From NCBI GenBank assembly GCA_947184155.2, contig CAMXCT020001557.1, forward strand, positions 1,348,923 through 1,412,922: a stretch of 64,000 bases of DNA, given 5' to 3'. Position 1 is the first letter of the stretch. The number at the start of each line of letters is the position of its first letter. The stretch is from Cladocopium goreaui. Its lineage: Eukaryota > Sar > Dinophyceae > Suessiales > Symbiodiniaceae. The translations under genes and the position numbers were made by a program. The notes beneath the pieces were generated by a model. It was not told where the DNA came from, did no database searches, and was given only the letters and a program-made list of their open reading frames with translations. This document shows, in pieces, positions 22,270 through 33,339 of the stretch.

Positions 22270-23868
22270 AGGAAGATAAAACTACTTTGCAACGTAGTGT
22301 GCGTAGATGTCATGTCAACTTGGGGCACCCATCCAAAGAGCGGTTCTTGCACATGCTCAAGTCGGCAGGGGCGAGCGGGGCTGCGTTGGAAGTAGCTAAG
22401 AAGCTGAAGTGCAGTATCTGCGATGTTCATAGGCCGTATCCCAGTCATGCCGTTGCCAAACACAAAAGGGCCCAGGGTTTCAACCAACAAGTCACATGGA
22501 CACTTTTGATTTGCCGATTTATGAGGGTCGCACCCTGAAAATGTTGACCATGATCTGTGAGGGGACTGGGTTGCAAATTTCTGTTCCACTTTGGAAGGGA
22601 GCCCAGACGAAGCATGTGCGTTCGGCATATCGAAAGGGTTGGAAGAGATGGGCTGGAGTGCCGGTTCGGGTTGTGACTGACGGGGGTGGGGTGAATTTGA
22701 CGATGTTGTTCAGCAGGGGTTTGATGATGATGGTACTTTTGTTGATAAAACTGCTGCGTATAGTCCTGATCAAAATGGTTTGATTGAAAGACACGGCGGA
22801 ATTTGGAAACAAACGTTTTTGAAAGCTTTTGAGGGATGTCAACCCAGGAATAAGAGTGAGGTCAATGAGCTGGTTGACCACGCGAACAATGCCAAGAACA
22901 GCATGATGCGCAAACATGGATATGCACCCTTTCAACATGTCTTTGGGTGCGATTTGCGTTTTCCCCAAGGGCTGTTGGAGGAAAGACCCAATATTCCCTT
23001 TCAGTCAGGAGTTTTTCACGGAGATGAGTCTTTGGCTCGAAGCAATGAGATCCGAATGGCTGCCCGGAAAGCCTTGGTAGAAACTGACGACGACCAAAAG
23101 GTCCGTCGTGCTTTGAGTCATAGGCCTCGGACAATGAGAGATCAAGAACTGGCGGTAGGTGATTTGGTGTACTACTGGAGAAGATATCGGAATGATAGCA
23201 AAGCTGGCCGGTGGAGAGGTCCTGCCCGAGTCATTGGATTCTTCAGTGGGAAGTCAAAAGTTTGGGTATCAGTGGGCAACGAAGTATTACGCTGCGCACC
23301 TGAGCAACTCAGGCGCTTGACGGCAGACCAGGAAGCTGCCATCAAGTTTGTCACTGAAGACATGATCAGTGCTAGGCGCCAGTTGTCTGACCGTGGTGCT
23401 CAAGTATTCACCGACATCAGCCAAGAGGAGCATCCACCACTGGATGAAGAGGCCATTGTGGAACCAGAGGCTAAGCGAGCCCGTATCCATGAGCCGATGG
23501 AGGAGGAGAGCGAAGGCTATCAATCACCCTCAGAAGTTGCTGACAATCCTCATGAAGGAGAAATTGATGAACCTTTGACGGAAGTGCCATCACTGGGCAG
23601 CAATCATGGTGATACCACGGTTAGCGAATCTGAAGAGAACGCGCGTCACACAGTTTCTGCCGTGCCAGTGAGGGCTCAGGGATATGGACCCATACGGGGT
23701 GCGCAGATGGATCCATCAGAGACACCATTGACAACTGCTATGAGACAAAGCACAGAAATCTTGGATTTGGGAGCTCGCCGGACGGCTTCTGGTCCCTATA
23801 CAGGCCGACCGCAACCAGGTGAAGACTGCATGGAAGTGACCGTGGTGGAAGAATCAGATAATGTTTGA
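22270..23868 (+). pseudogene. copia integrase
   Basis: It opens with the zinc-binding gag-pre-integrase part (CHVNLGHPSKERFLH ... KLKCSICDVHRP, an HH-CC set). After a frame change the catalytic core follows: DTFDLPIYEGRTLKMLT (first D), VRVVTDGGG (second D) and, after another frame change near 22690, SPDQNGLIERHGGIWK (catalytic E). The C-part 22790-23330 has KAGRWRGPARVIGFFSGKSK, a GP-type chromatin or DNA-binding module, and then an acidic spacer to 23868. Integrase inserts the cDNA; the 5-bp duplication at the ends is its footprint. Two frame breaks inactivate it. Confidence 0.88.
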
Positions 23869-25610
23869 ATCTTTCATCGTGCAGCAGAAGCGCGAGTCTG
23901 AACTCAAGGATCGTGACATACAAGAACATGAGTGGGAACAAGTTCTAGCTGGAAAGAGAAAAGAAATTGATAAGCTGACGAAGACCGGATCAATAGTGAT
24001 CCATTCAGAGGCTGAAGCTGAAAGAATCATAGCTAGTGACCCACCTGAGAGATTCATTGACAGTCGCTTTGTCAAGACACGCCGGGAGAATCCAGACGTG
24101 CCTGGCAGTTCTGACATCAAATGCCGATGGGTACTGAAGGGATTCCAAGATCCTGACTTGCTGGATCTACATCGGCAATCACCAACCCTTTCTGCTGATG
24201 GCTTAGCCATGACCCTGCAGGTGATTGCGTCAGAAAAATGGGTGCTCTACATCATGGATGTGGAGGGAGCCTTTTTGCAGGGTGATGCAATGAAACGGGA
24301 GAAGGGACGCATTTTTGCCAAAGTCCCAAGGGAAGGGATTCCTGGCATTGAACGTAATGCTGTGATCGAATTGCGTAAATGTGTTTATGGATTGATGGAT
24401 GTCCCTCGAAAATGGTGGGGAAGTCTTACCAGAACTTTGACCCAAACTCTTTCTCTGAAACAAAGCGAGTTAGATCATGGGGTGACCCTGAGGATGATTT
24501 TCGTTTGAGCGGTATCATTGCTTTGCATGTTGATGACATGGCATGTGGGGGAACTAAGCGATTTCAAGACGTGGTGTTGGAACGTTTGAAACAAATTTAC
24601 CCGTTTAAACATTGTAAGAAGAGTCAGGGTAAGTTTTTGGGTCGGTGGCTTGAACAACAAGAGGATGGATCAATTGTTAGTAGTCAAGAGGAGTATGCGA
24701 GTAACGTTCAGACGGTTTTCATTTCTAAAGAACGTAGAAAACAGAAGGGTGACACGCTGACCACACAAGAGATGCATCAGTACCGTGGAGTTCTCGGCGC
24801 AGCAAATTGGCTCACGGGCAGCACCAGACCAGATCTGGCAGCCCAAACTGCCTTTTTGCAGCAGCGTGTAGCTAGAGCCACCGTTGATGATCTCATCGCT
24901 GCCAACCAGCTCGTGAGCAAGATTCGGGATTTCAAACATACCAAGATCACCTACAAGAGCATTCCATTGGAACAAGGGGCAATCCTTGTAACCAGTGACG
25001 CTAGCTGCGCTAACACGGACGATCTTGGAAGCCAAGGGGCCTACATGACACTTTTGCTGACAAGAAAATTCGAGGAAGTGAGTGGGCTAGTGTCAGCCCT
25101 TTGCGCTGGAAGTCCTGGAAACTGGAGAGGAAGACCCAGTCCACACTAGGTGCTGAGTTGATGTCCTTTTCAAGAGCCATAGCTGAAGGTGACTGGATGA
25201 GATCGCTGTTCGCAGAGGCGAGGCAGCATCAATACACCCTTCACAACGACAAGGGATGTCGCCAGCAGCTTCCAATGACTGCCGTGGTCGACAACAAGCC
25301 TATCTACGATCACTGTTTGGGTGATGGGATTGTAGTGAGAGACAAAAGAATGGCCATAGACATGCTGGTAGTTAGATCTGATCTTCGCTCTCAGAGCATT
25401 CAAATTCGTTGGGTCGATGCTCGTCAAATGATTGTTGATTGTCTGACGAAACTTGGTGCCGGTTCTGACTTTTTGATGTTTGTGTTGAAGTTTGGCCGAT
25501 ACGTCTGTGTGAAGGAAATTGAATCTTTAGAATGGAAAGCTCAAGAGAAAAGGCAGAGAGCCATCAACGCTTCTAAAAAGGGGTGTGTCAAAACCGATGC
25601 ACCTGGTTGA
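23861..25610 (+). pseudogene. copia reverse transcriptase and RNase H
   Basis: RT (RVT_2 type): KCRWVLKGFQDPDL, YIMDVEGAFLQGD (motif A), CVYGLMDVPRKWW, then after a frame change near 24460 IIALHVDDMACGG (motif C, the YVDD site). RGVLGAANWLTGSTRPDLA follows. RNase H: VTSDASCANTDD (first Asp), frame change near 25130, TLGAELMSFSRAIAEGDW (Glu), AVVDNKPIYD (Asp) and WVDARQMIVDCLTK (last Asp). These copy element RNA to DNA and remove the RNA strand. All catalytic acids are visible, but in three frames. The final codons lie just before the polypurine tract. Confidence 0.92.
25575..25583 (+). promoter_or_regulatory. Polypurine tract
   Basis: AAAAAGGGG, two bases before the 3' LTR. It is the usual RNase H-resistant primer for plus-strand synthesis. 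Confidence 0.8.
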
Positions 25611-25857
25611 ATGGCTTTTCATGTTTAGCACAAGCCTGGCGAAAGAATCCACGACATCATCGTCAGTGGACAATTGAGTTGCAGAACCATTTCATGTTTA
25701 GCACAAGCCTGGCGAAAGAATCCGCGACATCATCATCAGTGGAGAATTGAATTGCAGAACCATGAAGATCAAAGATTGATCATGATCTGAAGCGTGGGGC
25801 TCAGTCATGGGTGAAAAGGTCGTGTTGCCTGCTCCACTGGAGGATTTACTTCTTTCA
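25586..25857 (+). repeat. 3' LTR of the copia element
   Basis: Same length (272 bp) and ends as the 5' LTR, with six substitutions by direct reading. It is followed by the AATAT target duplication (25858-25862). From 25863 to 26120 I see no gene. Confidence 0.95.
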
Positions 25858-26120
25858 AATATCATTTTGTATACGTGTGTGTGCGTGGGCATGTGAACGC
25901 GTGGTCACAGATGAAACCCAACGGGATGGACACAGCGGCATTTGAACCCATGGGGGGAGGTCACAGTTCGACATGATTAATCGTGTCCAACAGGGGGGGC
26001 CTAAAACGAGTTCGAAATGAAAGATTATGGAGGCTCTATCCAGCCTGCCCCAATTCATTGCTAAAGCAAATCCAACTCCAGCTGGCAAGCTAGCATCCGT
26101 GACCACGTGAAATGATTTTA

Positions 26121-26243
26121 ATATATGATATACCCTTCAGTAAATTAACATAGACCCTGCCAGATAGGGGTTGAAAGACTAGTTTCCACTATAAATTGGT
26201 CAGTTTCAGGGTCTATGTTAATTTACCAGAGGGTAATATATGA
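26121..26243. mobile_element. Small MITE with 29-bp inverted repeats
   Basis: Left arm 26131-26159 (TACCCTTCAGTAAATTAACA, then TAGACCCTG). Right arm 26207-26235 is its reverse complement with three mismatches. The candidate 8-bp target duplication ATATATGA is at 26121-26128 and 26236-26243, which would fit a hAT-type source. The total is 107 bp plus duplications. There is no coding capacity; it is a non-autonomous element. Confidence 0.8.
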
Positions 26244-26736
26244 GCCGAGGAAAGTATTTGGGACATCACGGAATCGACGGGGTGTTTCTACCTCGCTTTA
26301 CAACCCAAATATGATGGTTTCGACAACGACAAACCGGGGTACTCCCCAAGACTAGTCTTCACTTCACCACATACAAGCCGTCACTGATATGTTTACGTCA
26401 CTCCACATCTTCTTGCAATCCATGGCGTCGACAGATTCCCCCCAGCCATCTGATCCGGTACAAATAAACTGAGAAATGGAAGTGATCAGAAATCAGAAAA
26501 AACAACTCCCAAAACGGGCGGCTTAAAGAGACCAGCCAAGCAACGACTGTCCAGCCAGTTTTCGAAATTCACCTGTGGACACCGGTTGAGCATTGGATGA
26601 ATCGACAAAGAGGAAGAATCCCGGCTTGCATCAAGTCAAGGTTTCTGACATCTATCTAAAAGATAAAGACTGATAGCGCACACGGGTCTCTTAACTCTCT
26701 TCCCTTATTGCCATAAGCCGACATGTCCCGTTCGGA

Positions 26737-29700
26737 TCAGTGACGATCGAATTCATCAGCATTGTCGTCATCATCGTCAGGTTGCTCCTGCAGGTGAAGA
26801 CATCGGTTCTGTACAAATGATATCAAGGAGTCTTGATGAACCTGAGTTTGGGGTAACTCCCTTGGCCATTTCATGGGAAATGTAAGGGTTCACCAGTGGG
26901 TTTTGGATATGATCGATTTATAATATAACAGCATATATATATACTATATATACGTAGATATAATCATATTATATATTATGTGTATTATGTATAGTGTTAT
27001 CATACATTATGTATATCTATAAACATATAAACATGTATGTATACATGTGGGGAATGTAATATTCTCACATTCTGGGACATATCAGGATATATATACATAT
27101 ATATATATGTGTATATGTATATATTATCATATTATATCATATGCAAATATATATATATATAATCATATTATATCATATGCAAATATATATAATGGATATC
27201 CATTGCCAATTTTGGACAAACCTCAGGAGCTGGTCCTTCTCCTTCTTCAAGAGCGACTCAAGGGGATCGATGCCACCACCTCGGCAGTAGATGCTGGTAG
27301 TATCTGGTTATTAAGTTATGAAATGACATGAATCTTGAATGGTATTGACTGATATTCAATGATATTCAGAATCTATCCAGAATCTATCCCCCAAAGCTGG
27401 CAACGCGGCTATTGATACCACCTACTGGTGCCAATAGATGTTCCTAGGCATTACGTCAATTGGTGGTACACCCTGGCCAAACTGCACAGATCGACTGAGC
27501 CTAATTGAAATGAGGACGAAGGTCGCAGTCGACTAGAAGAGCCGCCAAGGACCATGGCTGGGTCACGTCTCTGGTTGACCAAGTCATGAACGGTCTCTGC
27601 CTAGCACGCACGGTCACCAGGATCCTTCGGGTCTCTTGGCAGAGGAAAATCTTGGGTCAAAGCCTCTGATTCATTTGGAATATTCGACTCCAGGCGCATA
27701 ACACTCAATCTAAGATATCTAAGGGCATGAAACAATAATGTGGTAAATCCGAAGATAAACCTACCATTTCGATCCGTTTCGCATGGTAATTTACCAACCA
27801 TTTGTGGTCAGATTGGGGATGTGTTTTCTTGGCTTTACCGTTTTACCACAATACATTTTTTACAATTGCACAGAGTTCTAAATACCTGGCCTTCGAAGAC
27901 TCTGGTTGACCTCCATCATCTTCATCATCGGAAAAGCCTCATCAAAAATTCTGCCGATTGAAACACGCAAACCAACAACACTATCCATCAAAGCCAAAGC
28001 TCAAGGAAAGTCTCCTCTGAAGAAACACCACAAAGACTGTCACAAAAAAGCACAAGCACACACCAATGGCTGATGCGATCTGAAGGACATCAACTGTTCA
28101 AGGAAGACTTTGCTGCTGAAAGTTTCAACATACGACACCACTCAAATTTACACAACCGTGGGGATCAGCTAAAATTTCAGCTTTTGATTGTCACAGTTTC
28201 AAATGCTGGATTCTAAGCAAGTGACCCAAGTCAAATTTTGCTGCACTTTGTGCCCCACGAGTTGGCATGATAACCGCTGAATGACTGAAAACAAAAAGTC
28301 TGAATATATTATATATATATATTATTGATTGATTGATTGTTGGTGCAAGGAGCAAGACTCTCCTCTGAGTGAAAATCCATGAAAGTCCTATAGACATCTA
28401 TAGGCTATCACTTGTGTAGAATGCATCCATGTCCAGCGTAAGAGGCTGCAAATGTCATGGCCAATTAGAACCAAAGCTGCACAAAAAAAACAATCACTAG
28501 GACGTTGGGACCTGCAAACAACATGCACAATTGCATCATGCACAAAATGTCCTGGAGTTCTGGCCATGGCATACCTTTTTTCCGAAGGCTTCGACTGACC
28601 TGTTCGCTTGATCGCTTCAGATTGGCCAGCTGAAAGTCCTGTTGACTCATTGTCTGCTAAGCGTTTGTGCTCCCGCACACCCACAGGAGCAAAGCGCCAC
28701 AGGAAGCTCAAAGGAGCTATAAAATACTTGGCCAATGTGGATCCATGATGGAACGCGCTGCAACAAATCTCACTAACGGACGAATTCATTGAATCTGTAT
28801 ACTTCAGGTGCCAGATCAGCTGGCATGCATCATTCAGAAAACTTTCAGCATGACAAAAACATACAAACTACATTGCCAGTTCAGCATTTTTCTTGTTTGC
28901 AACACAGCAACATCTGACTTCCAAATGTGCTACTTTGCATCTTTTGGTTGATCCAGGCACTTCTGTGCAGCTTGAAGTGCGGCTTTCAGGCGTCGCTGCC
29001 AACGGGCTGGCACTGACGGGGGCTGCCGTGCTGCCCAGGGCTCGAGCTGTGCCCCAGAAACCCAGGCACCATTGGATTCACCACAGAAGTTCACACCATA
29101 CGGCTCAGAATCCTGCAGCTTCACTGGCCAAAACTGGCGAAAAGAAGCTGAAACATTTTACTATATATTTTGGAAAGGTCGGTGAAGGTTCAAAAGTACC
29201 TCCCAAGTGTTCTGCCACCAAATTTCACCAACTAATTCCAAAAATTCCCAAATCTGTGGGTTGGTAGATTCAGAACATATCTGCCCCCTGCCCTACCTGA
29301 GGGCCATCGAAACCAATGCTTGCCACCGTGGCTGGCCAGCGAGGTCCAAAGCCGCTGCACCACACCACGTCGCCCACAGCGAATTGCAGTTGAAACCTGG
29401 GTCAGCTGATCGGTGAAGCCAACAATGCCAATGGCCCATTTCGATCCATTTGGACACTGTGAGTCTGTTTCACCTCTCAAGGATAGTGATAACAATAGCT
29501 AGAAGCAGGAAAAATTGCGAAAAATGCTGCAGGATATTGCAAGCTTGTTTTGTGGATTCCATCCTTTCGAGTCCGAATGTTCCCCACCTCTTGGATAGTT
29601 CTGAGGTGCAACCTTCACACGACCTGCCAGGCAAGACTCAGAGGCATCACTTCTGCAAACCGCGAGCCCTGAGGCCCTGAGGCACGGGCATAGGCGGAAG

Positions 29701-32250
29701 CTTGCTGGGCCCACCACAAACACTGCACCTCAGTATACGGTGCATTGGTCACCATTTGGATGACCATCCTTGGAAGATCATGGTGGCCAGTGAAAACACC
29801 TGTTTCAACATTTGTTCAATGAAAATAGGTTGGCGGAGGCACACTTTGTCATCTTTGATTGCCTTTTTGATAGCCATCTTTGTTCGAGTAGCCTGAAGCT
29901 GGGCTGAAAACACTTCAAAACACGCGGCATCTTTTCATGCACTCAAGAGGGGGCTTCCACCCTACCATGGCAGGAGGTGGCCACAAGCACTTGACGAGTA
30001 GAACACAGTATGTTCGTCATTTCCCATGCGGCATATGTGTCTGGATAAAATATAATAAGACTAGAATTGGATGAGACCTCCCGAACGTTTAGTGTGTTCT
30101 GCCTACGGGCGAGCACATCTTGCATCACGTAGTTGGAAGGTGATATCTGATATAACTTCCAAAAAATTGGGTACCCTGGTGAACATCGAAATAGCTGGCA
30201 AGTGGATTCATTCCTCCAAGTGCGGTAATCCCTTCCTGCTAATATAGTTTCTCGCTTAGTACTTTGGGGCCAACATGCAGAAATTCAACATCAAAGGGAA
30301 AAGATGTGAAAAGACTATCACAAGTGTTGGATAGCTTCCGCCCGTTCCCATATCCTCCAGTTCCCGCATTGGGAAGACATCCACTCCATTGTCCGCTGGC
30401 CTTTGCCTTCGGCGCTTCTACATCAGTTTTTTTGCTTGCAACCTTTGCCTAAATAGTCGACAAGACGTCTGGAAGGACCCGGAAAATTGATGAACTCCGG
30501 AAACAGTATAATGATATGCAATGATTCTGCTCAGGCAAAAATACAGGTTGTATGCGGTGCGCCCCCCACCAACGGATCACACAGAATGGTATAGCTAAAT
30601 GTGTGTCTGTGCAGGGGCAAGGTGATTCCAATCTGCTTCCATACTAGGCATCTTCAGACCATTTCAAGTTGATGACACTTTCAACAAACATACAGTAACC
30701 TGGACTCAGACTCCTTCCCAATCTAAAGATGGATGCCTTTGAGATCTTCTGTTTGGAAGTCGTGCTGGAGCTCTTCTGGTTGGTCTTGTGATCTTCGCTG
30801 TCCTTCAATTTCTTGTTGGCCCCATTGGCCTTCACCTTTTCCTGCAGAGTTTCTCAGTGAATGGTTGACCCTCAATTGCTCTAAAAATCAGAGATCTGCC
30901 TCTGCTTTCCGCTTGGGCGAAGGCTTCAATTTCTTCTTGGCTTCCTCTTTCACCTGCTCGCTGACAATATGGCGGGGCCAACTCGGCGAGTTGCAACAGG
31001 TCTTCAATCTGTTCGCTCGTGGATCTTCACCTATGCTCCGGCAAAGGTCTATACACATATTATATTACTGCCACCTCTCTTTCTGAGTACATGTTTATAT
31101 GTACGTGTGGATAGACTTGTGTGTGTGTGTGACATGTACATATACACAGTTCATAATACATGGTATATATATATACACGGTAACTGCATTAAAATATACG
31201 GACTTTTAAGTATACGAACAGGCATTTTAGACTACCTCCGGGAACTTTTTCCTTGGCCCGCCCCGCCATTTAAACATACAGAATCCAATTCGTTTAAACA
31301 TACGGCAACTACATTTAAATATACGAACTGGTATTTCATACTACCTCTGGGGCCTCGCGGTCTGACCCGCCTTCCACTTATTTAAATGTCGTTACCGTAT
31401 GTGTATATATAATTATATATATATTATATATATACCCACAATTTTATTCAACTGATGTGGCAAACTGCCCTCAAAATGACTTGTTGTAATTGCCATCACA
31501 GGGCACTTGCCCCCGTTCCCAACAAGTGACTGCCTGCGTGGAAGCTTGAGGAGTTTTTTGTTTCCCAATATCTGGCGAAACCTTTGCATTTTGCTCTGAT
31601 GCTCTCTTGACCCTCTTTGGCTTGTCAATTGCGGCCTGAGGAAATTTCACAGCAGAACGCCGATTGAGAACTCATCATCTGCTCTGGAATGGAGAGGACA
31701 CTTAAGGGGCAGCACGCAAAATCGTGGCATCCTACATCATCCTACAATTTGATTGCTGCGGTTACTGTAACCTGCCAAACATTGGGTCCTTTGGGACGGC
31801 ATCTCTCTCCTGAAGCGTTGGCATGTCCTTGACCTCCTTCACCTCACATGCTGCATCATGCTGCTTGTAACTGGAGGTGTTGGCTCTCACTCGAACGTTG
31901 AATCCATGCAAAGGTAACATGAATTATTTAAAAAAGAACTAATTATATAAACTAATGGAACACACTGTGTACAGTTGCTGAGCTCAGGACCGACTTGTGA
32001 GTGATCTTCAGCTTTTTCTGTGGCACACGCTCTTCAATCTTGTCTGAGTTGGCAACCTGAGAAAAATCTGATTACAAAGCACAACAGCTTTCTGCCCCAA
32101 ATCCTGATAGCACTTGGTCCAGGGAGGATTGTCACCTCCTGGGCTTCCCAACTGTTTCACTCGTTGCCATGCTCTCTGCTTTCCGCTTCTGGCCCTCCTG
32201 CGAATTCGGCGTTTCACGCCGGCGCCAATCTGGTGGAAATGCGCTTGTTG
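26737..32250 (-). CDS. Multi-exon PWWP-domain protein with basic linkers
   Basis: Model from reading minus-strand exons bounded by GT/AG. Exons near 31991-32056, 31772-31900, 31527-31635, 30893-30960, 30700-30841 and 30263-30448 encode Lys/Arg-rich linkers (PSPKRKAEADL, KANGANKKLKDSEDHK, SKKTDVEAPKAKA). 30175-30235, 29966-30146, 29800-29892 and 29624-29728 are unrecognised. 29297-29396 plus 28934-29133 build a PWWP domain: VGDVVWCSGFGPRWPATV, splice, FWPVKLQ...YGVNFCGESNGAWVSGAQLEPW. Smaller exons follow (28575-28656, 27886-27950, about 27768-27823, about 27630-27717, 27223-27294) and an acidic terminal exon 26737-26787 (EQPDDDDDNADEFDRH, stop). PWWP domains bind methylated histone tails and DNA, so a chromatin role is likely. 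The 5' end is not found. The phase does not match at 29624/29396 and at 27223/26787, so small exons may be missed. Confidence 0.6.
26930..27190. repeat. AT-rich microsatellite
   Basis: Interspersed TATATA and ATATGTATAC tracts inside what is probably an intron of the minus-strand gene. The preceding 26244-26736 shows no recognisable gene. Confidence 0.8.
31157..31412. repeat. Candidate foldback/MITE with GGTAAC ends
   Basis: The left end TATACACGGTAACTGCATT (near 31160-31192) is inverted at the right end (AAATGTCGTTACCGTATGTG, near 31384-31404). The interior repeats an AAATATACG word several times. It lies in an intron of the PWWP gene. The arms are short and AT-rich, so confidence is moderate. 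Confidence 0.5.
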
Positions 32251-32399
32251 GCACTGGGCAGAAGCCAAACTCTGCCTGCAACGAGGCTGGCGTTCGCAGT
32301 GCAAACTCTGGAGGTCTTAATTACTCGGTTGCAATATGTAAATCTGGCGCAGCGCGGCAAACCAAAAACTTGACGTTCGAGATCCGATGCGCACTATTT

Positions 32400-33330
32400 T
32401 GCGAAGGTGTGAAACCAAACAACAGTAATTATGGCATGCTGTCTCATCACCCAGAGCAGAAACACAAGTAAGTCTCCAGGAGAGATTCCTCCATCATTCA
32501 CGCTTCAAATTCCAACCTGCAGTCTGCCTGAAAAGTGCTGCATTGCATTGCAGTTTTTGTCTTGAAGCTAAGTCCACAGAAGTCCATCTTGAATGGGATG
32601 CTTAACAAAGGGGTGCCAATCTTTCGCTGCATCACAAGGGTTCCCAAGAAAGGAACTTTCGCCCTTCCTTGAAGGCGACCACTGCTTCAAAGTTTGCCAG
32701 AAGCTGCGCCTGAAACAACGTGGCTTGCCACAGATTTTTGTGTTTTTGCTGGAGCCACGACATAATGGGAGACTCAGCAGCTTGGATCCGAATCCGCTTG
32801 AACAAGGTGGTTACGGTTTATGTCATGATAAATTGGCATGTATCAGAAACTATGCACTACTGACTGAGGATATCCATACATCCCACCTGTTTTGATAAGA
32901 ACAGACGGGTGGGTTTTGACCCATAGCCAAATTGCTTTCGACTTCAACTTGGAGTATGCCAATGATGCTCATGTCATGTGATAATTCCACGTTGGTTTAA
33001 CTGCAATAAATCTCTGAGGTACTGACCACCTGAACCAGGTGCAAGTGACCATAGGGAAGCAGCAAGGGTTTCAAGGGTGCAATGGTGGCCTCACCGGAGC
33101 ATGCCATGTTTGCTTCAAGAACATCATTGTAAATCATTGTAAATCATACCATGTCATGTTTGTATATTATGTTGTTATATATGTCTTTATGATATGACTC
33201 TGAGAGGTATAGTATGGTATAGTACCACCCATTCAGCACGAGTCCTTTTTGTTTACTCTCCGCACGTGCTGGTCAACCACAGCGAAAACAAGTTTGGCGT
33301 CCCAGCTGGTCGCACAAGTTGGTCAAGTGA
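32400..33330. other. Interval without a confident gene
   Basis: Some minus-strand open stretches around 32600-32800 (for example MSWLQQKHKNLWQATLFQAQ) could be 5' exons of the PWWP gene, but I could not connect them by splice phase. 33130-33230 is AT-rich. Nothing else is recognised. Confidence 0.5.
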
Positions 33331-33339
33331 ATGGTGAAA

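Larger units (their letters stand above)
18774..25857 (+). mobile_element. Full-length Ty1/copia LTR retrotransposon
   Basis: A complete element of 7,084 bp. It has 272-bp LTRs with TG...CA ends, a 5-bp target duplication AATAT (18769-18773 and 25858-25862), a PBS just inside the 5' LTR and a purine tract just before the 3' LTR. Gene order gag, zinc knuckle, protease, extra domain, integrase, RT, RNase H (integrase before RT) places it in Ty1/copia. The LTRs differ at 6 of 272 sites, so the insertion is fairly young. Even so the coding region changes frame about nine times, so this copy cannot make the polyprotein unless the reads carry indel errors or the copy moved in trans. Confidence 0.95.
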
